From the NCBI GenBank assembly GCA_900552075.1, contig URYL01000005.1, positions 97,014 through 161,013 of the forward strand: DNA of 64,000 nt, read 5' to 3'. This document shows, in pieces, positions 42,026 through 50,138 of this stretch (within the stretch, counting starts at the first letter, position 1; each line of letters opens with the position of its first letter). The stretch is from an uncultured Bacteroides sp. (GTDB taxonomy: Bacteria; Bacteroidota; Bacteroidia; Bacteroidales; Bacteroidaceae). A program made the position numbers and the translations under genes. Below the pieces are notes generated by a model. That model was not told the DNA's origin. It worked only from the letters and a program-made list of their open reading frames with translations, and searched no databases.

Positions 42026-44995
42026 TCAACGCATTATCGACTGGTATATTGCCTGTTGCATCCGGGTACGGATGTTGTACTTCACCAGAATGTTCGTTCC
42101 CAAGGCAGAAGGATACGTCCGGTTACTCAAGAACACAAAAACCAGTTCATTGTCCGGATCCACCCACACACAAGTGCCCGTATAACCAGTATGGCCAAAC
42201 ACGGAAGCGGGTGCTTCAGGCGTACACGGACTGTTTTCCGGACGCTCCACATCAGGCTTGTCGAAGCCCAGGCCCCTACGACTGGTGCGCGACTTCAAGG
42301 TAGTAAAGAGTTCACACGTGGCACGGCTCAGATATCTCCGGTCACCGCAAATACCTTTATCCAGCCACATCTGGGCAATCCGAGCCACATCGTGAGCAGT
42401 AGAGAACAAGCCGGCATTTCCCGAAACTCCGCCCATAAAGGCAGCGGCCTCATCCTGCACAAATCCCTGTAACGGTCCGCCACGCAGCAAATCGTCCTTG
42501 ACAGAGGGTACAATCTGTTCTTTCTTGAACTTGCGCAAAGGCAGGAAGGCAGTATGCCTCAATCCCATCGGAGCATAGAACACACTGTCCAAGTACACAT
42601 CCATCGGCATTTCTATGATTTTCTCCACCATCTCCTTCAGGAGCATGAAGTTCAGGCAGCTGTAGCGGTACGACCGCCCCTTCAACGGGGTTTCTACAAT
42701 CTGCTTCACCACCTCCCGACAGAATTCCTTGTTCAGGAACAGGCTGTCGGACACTTGCAGCGGATAGTCTGCCGACGGAGTATTTGACACCCATTGCGGG
42801 TTGTACCGGAAATCAGGGCAGGCATACATGTTTTCTGCCAGTTTCAGCGTATGGATCTTGTCCGGTTTCTTACGGAACAAGGCTCCGTTACAAGACTTCA
42901 TATCGATGGCCTCCTCATAAAACGGAAGGTAGGCTGGCAATCCGGATTCATGGAACAACAAATCCTGGATAGTAAGACGAGACTTGTCCGTTTTTTTCAA
43001 TATAGGCAAATAATCCGATACCCGGTCGGTCAGCCCGAACTTGCCCTCGTCATAAAGTTTCATCACGGCCAACAGCGTAGCCGTCACCTTGGTCAGTGAA
43101 GCCAGGTCGTACAGGCTGTTCTCCTTCACCGGCATCCCTCCTTCATACGTATAGTTTCCAAAACATTTGTTGTACACCGGAAGTCCTTCCCTCAGAATCA
43201 TGACATGACAGCCCGGATAGGCTCCCAACCTGATTCCTTCTTCCGCGATACTGTCAATATGAGAAAGTATGGAAGCATCCATACCCACGTCTTCCGGAAC
43301 ATATTTACGAGGAGAGTCCGGATCTATCGTGATTCCATCACCCGCCTTGAACAGCCCGGCCAATGGAATGGAAAGCCGTCCGTCGGCATACGCATTGCCT
43401 AAAAACAAATCGGCCACCTGACGCTGCACATAATCCTCATCCGCATGAGCCAAAATAACAGTGGACGCGTGTCGAACCACTTCAGGAATTTTCTCCAGCA
43501 CCTTCATGTCGCCAAAACAGACCAAAGCCAGCGGTTTGTCTGCCGCCAGACTTTCCAGCAAAGGGACATAAGGCTCAATCTCCGCAGCGTGCAAAGCTAC
43601 CAGTACCCGCTGTGCCGGACGCAAACGAACCCCGATTGCCTCCAGCGAATCCACACTCGCATGCAGCCAACTGACCGGAAATTCCTCACGCAACTGATGA
43701 TAAAAAGGATATGCCTCCGACAAGGAAGAAGACACACTCAGCAAGACCGTCCCCGACACAGACAAATCGAGCGGAAGAAGCCCCAAAGAGTCCTTCAACA
43801 CCGTCACAGCCGCCTTTGACAAGTTTTGCTGAAGTGCCAGCGACTCTGGAGTGTTGATTTTTGCTTCAAGTCCATCCATCGGTATCTCCTGCCAGGAAGA
43901 AAGTCCCAAGGCGTACTTGAACATCAGTACTTTCCGACATTTCCGATTGATTTCCTCCTCCGGCAAACGTCCTTTTTTAATGGCTGTCATGACCCCGTCA
44001 ATTTCTTTCTTCAGATTTCGGGGAGCCAGCAGCACATCGTTTCCGGCAATCAGTGCCTTTGCGCAAACATCCTCATGTCCTGCAATGCCTTTCATTTCCA
44101 AAGCATCCGTCACCACAAGTCCGTGAAAGCGCAACTCGTCTATCAGCGTACGCATAATCACCCCTTGCGAGATGGAAGCAGGCTTATCGCCCAAAGTAGG
44201 GGCATGCAAATGACCTACCATCACGCCACCCACACCGGCTTCAATTGCTTTCTGGAAAGGATGCAACTCCACACTGTCTAACCGGTCACGGTCGAAATTC
44301 AGTTCCGGCAATGCTTTATGCGAATCAATTTCCGTATCTCCATGCCCCGGAAAATGCTTGCATACCGCCATCACTCCACCTGCTTCCAGTCCGGTGGCAT
44401 AAGCCACCACCTTCCGAGCCACTTGTTTGGACTCACTGCCAAACGAGCGGAAATTAATTACCGGATTGTTAGGATTATTATCCACATCCGCCACAGGAGC
44501 AAAATTAACTTGTACTCCTATCAAGCGACACTGACGGGCCACTTCCTTTCCGTAAGCATAAATCAGCGAATCATTCTGCACACAACCCAATACCCGGTTG
44601 TAAGGAAACGAGGGCGTATTTTTCAGGCGCATACCCAGCCCCCATTCCCCGTCGAAAGTAATCATCAACGGCACCGAAGCACACGACTGGGCAAAATTGG
44701 TCAGCTGCACCTGCTTGCCGGCTTCCCCGCCGGTAAACAACAAGCCTCCGATAGCATAGTCTTCCACGGCCTTGCGCAGCACATTCTTAGTATACTGGTT
44801 CGTCACCGGCTGAAGCGTGTAGACAAACAATTGACCGACCTTCTGCTTCAAGGTCATACGGCCCATTTGCTCGTCCACCCATTTCCGGCAAGCCTCCGTG
44901 TCCTGAATCTGTTTTAAGAGAGCAGGAGCCTGTGCGAAAAGGCCAGTGACCATCAGACTGCACAACACCACACTCCACAAACTTCTTTTAATCAT
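42026..44995 (-). CDS. GH3 beta-N-acetylglucosaminidase fused to a beta-lactamase-fold serine hydrolase
   Basis: The 989-residue exported protein begins with a signal peptide (cleavage near LFAQA). Residues about 40-365 are a GH3 NagZ-type domain with KHFPGHGDT at 213-221, the Asp-His dyad DSH at 224-226 and nucleophile Asp297 (VTDALEM). A GH3 C-domain-like part spans about 390-560. Residues about 575-989 form a class C beta-lactamase/DD-peptidase fold, with SLTK at 633-636 and GHTG near the C-terminus. The pairing suggests muropeptide trimming outside the cytoplasm, sugar and peptide in one chain. It is the third gene of a minus-strand operon, 14 bp after the metallophosphatase. Confidence 0.9.
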   Translation of the reverse strand: MIKRSLWSVVLCSLMVTGLFAQAPALLKQIQDTEACRKWVDEQMGRMTLKQKVGQLFVYTLQPVTNQYTKNVLRKAVEDYAIGGLLFTGGEAGKQVQLTNFAQSCASVPLMITFDGEWGLGMRLKNTPSFPYNRVLGCVQNDSLIYAYGKEVARQCRLIGVQVNFAPVADVDNNPNNPVINFRSFGSESKQVARKVVAYATGLEAGGVMAVCKHFPGHGDTEIDSHKALPELNFDRDRLDSVELHPFQKAIEAGVGGVMVGHLHAPTLGDKPASISQGVIMRTLIDELRFHGLVVTDALEMKGIAGHEDVCAKALIAGNDVLLAPRNLKKEIDGVMTAIKKGRLPEEEINRKCRKVLMFKYALGLSSWQEIPMDGLEAKINTPESLALQQNLSKAAVTVLKDSLGLLPLDLSVSGTVLLSVSSSLSEAYPFYHQLREEFPVSWLHASVDSLEAIGVRLRPAQRVLVALHAAEIEPYVPLLESLAADKPLALVCFGDMKVLEKIPEVVRHASTVILAHADEDYVQRQVADLFLGNAYADGRLSIPLAGLFKAGDGITIDPDSPRKYVPEDVGMDASILSHIDSIAEEGIRLGAYPGCHVMILREGLPVYNKCFGNYTYEGGMPVKENSLYDLASLTKVTATLLAVMKLYDEGKFGLTDRVSDYLPILKKTDKSRLTIQDLLFHESGLPAYLPFYEEAIDMKSCNGALFRKKPDKIHTLKLAENMYACPDFRYNPQWVSNTPSADYPLQVSDSLFLNKEFCREVVKQIVETPLKGRSYRYSCLNFMLLKEMVEKIIEMPMDVYLDSVFYAPMGLRHTAFLPLRKFKKEQIVPSVKDDLLRGGPLQGFVQDEAAAFMGGVSGNAGLFSTAHDVARIAQMWLDKGICGDRRYLSRATCELFTTLKSRTSRRGLGFDKPDVERPENSPCTPEAPASVFGHTGYTGTCVWVDPDNELVFVFLSNRTYPSALGTNILVKYNIRTRMQQAIYQSIMR

Positions 44996-45009
44996 TCCAT
45001 CTTCATTTT

Positions 45010-45852
45010 TTAGTTCTTCTGCATCTTCACAATCATTCTTCCGACAAAAGCCGCACTTTTCCCCATCTGCTGTACGGGTACCTCTACTCCATCCAAGTTC
45101 TTATAGAATTGCGGTACGTCGAAGAATGAATGAGAGTGTCCACCCAGTACAAGGTCAATATGACGGGTGTTTTCTATCAGTTCCACATCCGAGTAAGGTT
45201 CCCCTTTCCAACCCAGATGCGACAGGCAAATCACCAAATCACAATGTTCCTGATTCTTCAGCAAATCGGCCACCCGCTGTCCTTCGGCCACTGGGTCTTC
45301 AAACTTCACATTACCATAGTTGGCATGCGCCACCAGCCCGTCGAGTTCCGGACTCAACCCGAACACACCGATACGGATGCCTTCGCGTTCCAGCACAACA
45401 TATTCCTTCACCAGCCCTTCGAGCACAGTCCCAGTCACGTCATAATTGGCGCACACAATAGGAAACTGTGCCATCTTGAACAGACGGGCCATATTGTCGA
45501 GCCCAAAATCAAATTCATGGTTCCCAATAGTGCCGGCATCATATCCCATCTCGTTCATCATCTTGATTTCCACTTCTCCCTTGAACAGGTTATAATAAGG
45601 ACTCCCCTGAGAAAAATCGCCGGAATCGAACAACAGCATATCCTTGTGTTCCTTCCGTTGTTCCTTCACGAAGGCAGCCCGGCGCAAGATACCCGCTTTC
45701 CCTGCCACCACGGAATCCGGGAAGTAAGAAGCGTATGGTTCAATGCGACTGTGCATGTCGTTCGTGTGGAATATATACAGTTCTTTTACCGACTGAGCTG
45801 CCAGCACACCTGCCAGCAAACACATCAGCCATAAGCAATATATCTTTTTCAT
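45010..45852 (-). CDS. Metallophosphatase, N-terminal half of a split 5'-nucleotidase
   Basis: The 280-residue exported protein (signal ending AGVLAAQ) has the calcineurin-like dinuclear metal motifs of UshA-type 5'-nucleotidases: HTNDMHSRIEPY near residue 29, DSGDFSQGSPY near 76, GNHEFDFG near 112, CLSHLGWKGE near 208 and GGHSHSFF near 236. It ends where UshA continues into the substrate-binding domain, which is encoded by the gene 14 bp upstream. Together they probably hydrolyse nucleotides in the periplasm. The order C-half gene, then N-half gene, is the reverse of the domain order in the fused protein. Confidence 0.9.
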   Translation of the reverse strand: MKKIYCLWLMCLLAGVLAAQSVKELYIFHTNDMHSRIEPYASYFPDSVVAGKAGILRRAAFVKEQRKEHKDMLLFDSGDFSQGSPYYNLFKGEVEIKMMNEMGYDAGTIGNHEFDFGLDNMARLFKMAQFPIVCANYDVTGTVLEGLVKEYVVLEREGIRIGVFGLSPELDGLVAHANYGNVKFEDPVAEGQRVADLLKNQEHCDLVICLSHLGWKGEPYSDVELIENTRHIDLVLGGHSHSFFDVPQFYKNLDGVEVPVQQMGKSAAFVGRMIVKMQKN

Positions 45853-45866
45853 ATCATTCTTCTATT

Positions 45867-46649
45867 TCAATTGGACACACTCACTTTGATTCTTCCTTCT
45901 ACTTGTGCAGAGACAAACTGTCCTTTTTGCTCGCACTGTTTTACCGCATCGAGCAACAGTCCCCGCAGCAACGCATCCTTCGGAAGTGTTTTCGACTTTG
46001 CCTTCCGGAAAGCCATCATCCGGTCGTTTCCTTCGGCCAGGTAATCGATGGTAGCCACCGTGTAAAGTTTCTTTGGCTCAATCGGTCGTCCGTTGACCTT
46101 TGCCTCCAAGAGATTTCCTTCTTTGTCAATCTTTAATGAGGCCCCACTGAGTCCTTCGCCATGTACCGCCGCAATTTCCGTGAAAAGTTCTTTCAAGGTA
46201 GTCCCATCCATAGTCAATACACACAAGGCATTCTCAAAAGGAGCGATTTCATAAATAGTACCGTAAGTAATCTCGCCTTCCGGCATCGCATTGCGAATAC
46301 CTCCCATATTCATGACCGCCACATCCGCAGGCTTGCCATTGGCTTTTGAGGCTGCCTGGCGGAGTACATCGGCAATCCAGTTCGACAACGGGGATTCCGG
46401 ACGATACGACCTCATATCTTTTGCCGAATGCCCGATGACCGGCGACATGATACTGTCTACTTTCTGCTGATAGGGTTTCAAGATACTCAAAGCCTCCGGA
46501 TCCGGATTCCGGTCATATTTATCGGTAATGGCTATCCGTCCGCCTTCTACTCCCACCAGTGAATAGCCCGAACTACAACCAGTTAGCAACCACCCGGCAA
46601 AGACTCCGAGGACCATACCTTTTACTAATTTCTTCTCTAAACAATTCAT
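45867..46649 (-). CDS. 5'-nucleotidase C-terminal domain lipoprotein, partner of the metallophosphatase
   Basis: The 260-residue protein starts with a lipoprotein signal (start at 46649; lipobox LLTGC near residue 25) and consists of the UshA C-terminal fold, which binds the nucleobase. Characteristic segments are MNMGGIRNAMPEGEITYG at about 115-132 and IAPFENALCVLTMDG near 136-150. It lacks any metallophosphatase motif. It is the first gene of the three-gene operon, so lipid anchoring of this half may tether the secreted catalytic half. Two extra codons upstream (from 46655) are possible. Confidence 0.88.
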   Translation of the reverse strand: MNCLEKKLVKGMVLGVFAGWLLTGCSSGYSLVGVEGGRIAITDKYDRNPDPEALSILKPYQQKVDSIMSPVIGHSAKDMRSYRPESPLSNWIADVLRQAASKANGKPADVAVMNMGGIRNAMPEGEITYGTIYEIAPFENALCVLTMDGTTLKELFTEIAAVHGEGLSGASLKIDKEGNLLEAKVNGRPIEPKKLYTVATIDYLAEGNDRMMAFRKAKSKTLPKDALLRGLLLDAVKQCEQKGQFVSAQVEGRIKVSVSN

Positions 46650-46757
46650 ACACAAATCTATTTGGAGTCAAAAGTAACGAAAAAAGAAACACTGACAAAA
46701 GAATGACAAAAGCTATCCGGAAGAGTTCTCATTTTTTAATAAAATACGCAAGAAACA

Positions 46758-46789
46758 TTTGGCTGCATCATAAAAAAGCGCTATCTTTG
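46758..46789 (+). promoter_or_regulatory. Promoter of rplS
   Basis: TTTG at 46758-46761 and TATCTTTG at 46782-46789 are 20 bp apart, a complete Bacteroidetes promoter, 85 bp ahead of the rplS start. Confidence 0.78.
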
Positions 46790-46874
46790 CACCGCTTTCG
46801 CGCAATCGCTGTCAAAGAAGAGTTACTTGATATGTTGCGTTGTAACGATCAAACAATTTAATTTATTACAAAAC

Positions 46875-47228
46875 ATGGATTTAATTAAAATTGCAGAAGA
46901 AGCATTTGCTACTGGCAAACAGCATCCTTCATTCAAAGCTGGTGATACTATTACAGTAGCATACCGTATCGTTGAAGGTAGCAAGGAACGTGTACAGTTG
47001 TACCGCGGTGTTGTTATCAAAATTTCAGGTCACGGTGAAAAGAAACGTTTCACTGTACGCAAAATGTCAGGCACAGTGGGTGTTGAACGTATCTTCCCAT
47101 TGGAATCTCCGGCTATCGACAGCATCACTGTCAACAAAGTGGGTAAAGTTCGTCGCGCTAAATTGTATTATTTGCGTGCACTTACTGGTAAGAAAGCCAG
47201 AATTCAGGAAAAGCGTGCTAACGCGTAA
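46875..47228 (+). CDS. rplS: 50S ribosomal protein L19
   Basis: The 117-residue protein is bL19, which sits at the subunit interface of the large subunit. FKAGDTITVAYRIVEGSKERVQLYRGVVI and the region FTVRKMSGTVGVERIFPL are hallmarks, and the C-terminus is basic (GKKARIQEKRA). The ATG at 46875 (MDLIKIAEEAF) is the family start, while the open frame from 46827 lies within the leader. It is monocistronic here, without the rpsP-rimM-trmD neighbours seen in proteobacteria, and has a clear promoter and terminator. Confidence 0.96.
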   Translation: MDLIKIAEEAFATGKQHPSFKAGDTITVAYRIVEGSKERVQLYRGVVIKISGHGEKKRFTVRKMSGTVGVERIFPLESPAIDSITVNKVGKVRRAKLYYLRALTGKKARIQEKRANA

Positions 47229-47254
47229 TTCAGTCTATTCCCTGAAAAAAAGAC

Positions 47255-47298
47255 AAAATAAAAGAGCGTATCGGTCATCCCGATATGCTCTTTTATTT
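47255..47298. terminator. Bidirectional terminator between rplS and the sigma factor gene
   Basis: The stem AAAATAAAAGAGCGTATCGG / CCGATATGCTCTTTTATTTT has one wobble and a short loop of about 4-5 bases. T-rich arms in both directions serve both convergent genes. Confidence 0.88.
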
Positions 47299-47790
47299 TT
47301 ATGATTCATCCAGCATTTCCTTCAATTTCTTTTTCCCATAAAAAATACGACTCTTCACCAACCCTATCGGAATTCCTGTACGATTGGCTATTTCCAAATA
47401 CTTGAATCCCTTCAATCTCATTGAAACGACCACCCGTAGATTCTCAGGTAATTCATCAACCACCTGACACACCTCTTTAAAACTATATTCATCATCTGCA
47501 AACTCCACAGCCCGGGCCATTTCTTCATTCACACCACTATCGGATAAACTCAGAAACAGGCTATATTTCTTCGACTTGCAAATATTGATGAAAATATTGT
47601 GCATAATAGTATATAACCAACCCTTAAAATTGGCATTTTCATTATACTTCTCTCTATTCTCCAGTGCTTTCAACAAGGTTTCCTGAATCAAATCTTCAGC
47701 ATCCTCCCTTTGGGGAAACAGCAAATACGCATAACTGCGGAGTTTTCCCTGCAAGGATATCAGCTCCTCCTCAAAATCAAAACTTTCCAT
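47299..47790 (-). CDS. ECF-type RNA polymerase sigma factor
   Basis: The 163-residue protein has sigma region 2 (about residues 10-80, with DAEDLIQETLLKALENREKY and FKGWLYTIMHNIFIN) and region 4 (about 108-160, with LPENLRVVVSMRLKGFKYLEIA and GIPIGLVKSRIFYGKKKL, the helix-turn-helix). This is the group IV (ECF) layout. No anti-sigma gene lies downstream. Upstream on the same strand, 93 bp away across an AT-repeat, is a ferritin-like gene that may share the transcript. Target genes are not identifiable from the window. Confidence 0.92.
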   Translation of the reverse strand: MESFDFEEELISLQGKLRSYAYLLFPQREDAEDLIQETLLKALENREKYNENANFKGWLYTIMHNIFINICKSKKYSLFLSLSDSGVNEEMARAVEFADDEYSFKEVCQVVDELPENLRVVVSMRLKGFKYLEIANRTGIPIGLVKSRIFYGKKKLKEMLDES

Positions 47791-47811
47791 ATCTGATCAA
47801 GACCTATTCTC

Positions 47812-47842
47812 TTATATATTATAATATATATATATATATCAT
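47812..47842. repeat. AT dinucleotide run in the sigma factor leader
   Basis: A stretch of almost pure alternating A and T, including a run of about nine TA units with two interruptions, lies between the ferritin-like and sigma genes, 22-52 bp ahead of the sigma start. Such runs can change length by slippage. A regulatory effect is inference. Confidence 0.6.
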
Positions 47843-47883
47843 CTTCTCTTCAACCCTTACCAACTTACTTATGCATTTCATAT

Positions 47884-48339
47884 TTATTCCAAAGGCAACA
47901 TCCTCCTCCACTCTTTCGCAAGTATCCGCAGCAATTCCAGGAAGAAATCACTGACATTCACCTCATCTGCATACAAATCAAAGGCCAAACAACGCAACGA
48001 GGAATCGTCCACTTTATAAGCCCAACTCAAAAAATCGTTCACCTGACGATGAAAATATTGCTCATGAGAAAAAAATGCCGCCAATGCCGCCATTGGCTCC
48101 TGCTTTTCTTGCGGAGTAAATACTTGCCCTTTCACGGATACCTCAAACCCTCCAGCCAGTAAATACGCGGTTATCTTGCCAATACGGTCAGCCTTCTTCT
48201 GCACCTGCATTCCCAACCAAGACGACAACATCGGCATGCTTTGTTCACTAAAATACAATTGGAAAGCCATGTAAACCCCGAAGGACCATATTTCATTATT
48301 AAGCTGCTCATTGACAACTCCTTCTATTCTTTTATTCAT
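47884..48339 (-). CDS. Ferritin-like protein with degenerate ferroxidase centre
   Basis: The 151-residue all-helical protein aligns by eye with ferritin A over its length: VNEQLNNEIWSFGVYM at 9-24 for helix A, a WLGMQVQKKADRIGKITAYLLAGG helix B, FFSHEQYFHRQVND in helix C and a final helix. Of the iron ligands, Glu16 and Glu93 are kept, but the helix B pair Glu/His (QEExxxH in ferritins) is replaced by QKKADR, and the helix D Gln/Glu pair is also lost. It is therefore probably not an iron oxidiser. It lies upstream of the ECF sigma gene on the same strand. The name rests on pattern recall, not on a search. Confidence 0.7.
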   Translation of the reverse strand: MNKRIEGVVNEQLNNEIWSFGVYMAFQLYFSEQSMPMLSSWLGMQVQKKADRIGKITAYLLAGGFEVSVKGQVFTPQEKQEPMAALAAFFSHEQYFHRQVNDFLSWAYKVDDSSLRCLAFDLYADEVNVSDFFLELLRILAKEWRRMLPLE

Positions 48340-48763
48340 AATTTTTTTCTTTTTGACTCGAATTCACGATTCGGCACGACAAAACTGCATTATAAGAAGT
48401 AGATAAAATGACTTTTTGTCACATTCACCACATTAAATTCAGACAGAACGTCCATTCACCTCACTCTGACTCTTGAAATTTCATTTTTCAATTCAGGAGG
48501 GTTTAACAAGACTTCCGACAGCACAAATCCTTTTCCATATACGACCAACCACTTTTCTTGTCAGGAGATTCCATAACCATTCATCGCTCACCACCTATAC
48601 CCAAAAGAAAAAATGGCACAAATTTTGTTTCAAAGATTTATGACAATACAAAACAAAAAGAAATAATAGAAGAGAAAAATCTGATTACAGAAGGAATCGC
48701 GATCTACAACATGAAATGCTTTCATATACAATCCAATTGTCAGCTTACTTCCCCCAAAAGCCG
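48340..48763. other. Gene-free stretch upstream of the ferritin-like gene
   Basis: About 420 bp of AT-rich sequence contain no convincing gene. It must hold the promoter of the ferritin-like/sigma unit, but no full TTTG-N20-TAnnTTTG match is obvious on the minus strand. An 89-codon plus-strand frame at 48558-48827 has no protein-like composition and runs into the hairpin element that follows. Confidence 0.5.
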
Positions 48764-48866
48764 TTATTATAATAGTGAAGCGTGGGGAACTTTAGCATTA
48801 CCTGTTCAGAAGTATCCCCATACTTGATAACTGAGTAATACATAAAGCCCCACGCCTATTATATAA
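48764..48866 (-). ncRNA. Candidate structured RNA element, domain 2 (long bulged hairpin)
   Basis: One long hairpin can be drawn through the whole segment. Paired blocks from outside in (plus strand) are ATAATAG/CTATTAT, GCGTGGGG/CCCCACGC (48780-48787 with 48848-48855), CTTTA/TAAAG, ATTAC/GTAAT, TCAG/CTGA and AAGTAT/ATACTT, closing on a CCCC loop (GGGG on the minus strand). Bulges are short and mostly on one side. The strand is uncertain; minus is suggested by the promoter box at 49016-49023. I do not recognise the family, and there is no T-run after either end. Confidence 0.5.
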
Positions 48867-48906
48867 ATACATTTTCGATTCTGAACTGCAAATATTAATA
48901 GTCCGT

Positions 48907-48985
48907 GGAGCGTCTTTGTATTATCCATTGTTATCGTTACGAAATTGGGGATTTCCTGAACTTGTGGATAATGTCAAAACGCTTC
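48907..48985 (-). ncRNA. Candidate structured RNA element, domain 1
   Basis: AGCGT (48909-48913) pairs with ACGCT (48979-48983) and ATTATCCA (48920-48927) with TGGATAAT (48965-48972). Inside lies a perfect five-bp hairpin, GAAAT-TGGGG-ATTTC, at 48941-48955. Its GGGG loop is complementary to the CCCC loop of the neighbouring hairpin. On the minus strand this domain would be transcribed first. No known family is recognised. Confidence 0.45.
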
Positions 48986-49015
48986 TAATATTTTCTTTTC
49001 TCTCTTAGAGTAAGA

Positions 49016-49023
49016 CAAATATA
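49016..49023 (-). promoter_or_regulatory. Candidate -7 box for the structured RNA region
   Basis: The minus strand reads TATATTTG (TAnnTTTG). Transcription would start near 49009, about 25 bases before the first fold. No TTTG element is seen at the usual distance. Confidence 0.4.
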
Positions 49024-49106
49024 CAAAATTTTTAAATCACACAGAGAAACGGCGCTATTATTTTTAGCTTTCACGCCAGAAAGCCAATTACAGAAACATT
49101 TAAAAC

Positions 49107-49144
49107 AAAAAGAGAGAGTCACTTAATGTGCCTCTCTCTTTTTT
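49107..49144 (-). terminator. Intrinsic terminator after tRNA-Lys
   Basis: AAAAAGAGAGAG pairs with CTCTCTCTTTTT around a 12-base loop. It starts 3 bp after the tRNA-Lys 3' end, and a T-run follows on the minus strand. The symmetry allows use in both directions. Confidence 0.85.
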
Positions 49145-49146
49145 GG

Positions 49147-49219
49147 TGATCCGCTTGGGGCTCGAACCCAAGACCCCAACATTAAAAGTGTTGTGCTCTA
49201 CCTGCTGAGCTAGCGAATC
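49147..49219 (-). tRNA. tRNA-Lys (anticodon TTT)
   Basis: This 73-base cloverleaf has acceptor stem GATTCGC / GCGGATC with one wobble and discriminator A. The D-arm is GCTCAGCAGGTAGAGC, the anticodon arm CAACA-CTTTTAA-TGTTG and the T-loop GGTTCGAGCC. CCA is not encoded. A full promoter and a terminator bracket it. Confidence 0.96.
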
Positions 49220-49257
49220 AATCCTTGTTTGCATCGGTTATTCCCCGATTGCGAGTG

Positions 49258-49289
49258 CAAAGGTAGGAGTTTTTATCATAACTACCAAA
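49258..49289 (-). promoter_or_regulatory. Promoter of tRNA-Lys
   Basis: On the minus strand TTTG (49286-49289) and TACCTTTG (49258-49265) are 20 bp apart, a complete consensus pair, 38 bp before the mature tRNA. Confidence 0.8.
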
Positions 49290-49349
49290 TATTACCTCTA
49301 TATTTTTTCAATATTTTCTCGCTTAGTCACACACCAAACTGTTTTTCAG

Positions 49350-49949
49350 TCATTTATTATTCCGCTCTAATTTCAGCGCTTTCTGATAGCAGCAACGGCA
49401 CAAAGGCTCATATTCCTCTTTTTCCCCTAACAGAACCCTTTTCTCGTTCGAAACAGTACGATGCGACACGTATGCCAGATTTCCACATTTCACACAAATG
49501 GCATGCACTTTCGTGACTTCATCAGCAATGGCACACAAGGCAGGTATCGGTCCAAAAGGAATGCCTTTAAAGTCCATGTCCAATCCGGCGATAATCACCC
49601 GGATACCCTGATTGGCCAGTTCATTGCATACCTCCGGCAATCCATCGTCAAAAAACTGTGCCTCGTCAATCCCCACCACATCAATCTCCGAAGTAAACAA
49701 AAGAATACTTGCAGAAGAATCAATAGGAGTCGATTTTATGCTATTATTGTCGTGCGACACCACATCCTCCTCCGAATAACGGGTATCTATGGCCGGTTTG
49801 AATATTTCCACCCGCTGATGGGCAAAGGTAGCCCGCCGCAAACGCCGAATCAACTCTTCCGTCTTCCCGGAAAACATGGAACCACATATCACTTCTATTC
49901 TTCCTCTCCGGCAAGTTTCTTCCCGGTGGTCTTCTGAAAATACTACCAT
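49350..49949 (-). CDS. tdk: Thymidine kinase
   Basis: The 199-residue type II thymidine kinase phosphorylates deoxythymidine in nucleotide salvage. Walker A is GSMFSGKT at residues 23-30, the Walker B/DEAQ motif is GIDEAQFFDD near 99-108, and the zinc-binding lasso uses CVKCG near 155 and CRCCY near 187. The frame is open from 50003, but the ATG at 49949 (MVVFSEDHREE) is preferred, because a TAATTTTG promoter box lies at 49976-49983, inside the longer frame. It is monocistronic. Confidence 0.94.
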   Translation of the reverse strand: MVVFSEDHREETCRRGRIEVICGSMFSGKTEELIRRLRRATFAHQRVEIFKPAIDTRYSEEDVVSHDNNSIKSTPIDSSASILLFTSEIDVVGIDEAQFFDDGLPEVCNELANQGIRVIIAGLDMDFKGIPFGPIPALCAIADEVTKVHAICVKCGNLAYVSHRTVSNEKRVLLGEKEEYEPLCRCCYQKALKLERNNK

Positions 49950-49975
49950 ATAGCCTAATTCTATAAAAACAGATG

Positions 49976-49983
49976 CAAAATTA
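49976..49983 (-). promoter_or_regulatory. Candidate -7 box for tdk
   Basis: The minus strand reads TAATTTTG (TAnnTTTG) 26 bp ahead of the ATG at 49949. Its position decides against the upstream start. Confidence 0.5.
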
Positions 49984-50106
49984 CAACGATAGGTTGAAAC
50001 CACCGAAAAATCGACGTTTTTTTATTAATAGTGGCGAAAAGGACATATAAAGAGAAAACTTCTGTTAAATGTTTGATGAATCAGGCGCGTGAAGACGAAA
50101 ACTTTT

Positions 50107-50114
50107 TACCTTTG
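50107..50114 (+). promoter_or_regulatory. Candidate -7 box for rsmI
   Basis: TACCTTTG matches TAnnTTTG and lies 24 bp before the rsmI ATG. Confidence 0.52.
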
Positions 50115-50138
50115 CTTTATCACACATAAGAAAAGAAA

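Noticed and set aside
48558..48827. Plus-strand 89-codon frame in the gene-free stretch
   Set aside because: Composition is not protein-like, it runs into the strong hairpin at 48764, and no promoter precedes it.
48764..48985. 6S RNA as the identity of the structured region
   Set aside because: Two separate hairpin domains do not form the single rod with a large central bubble expected of 6S RNA.
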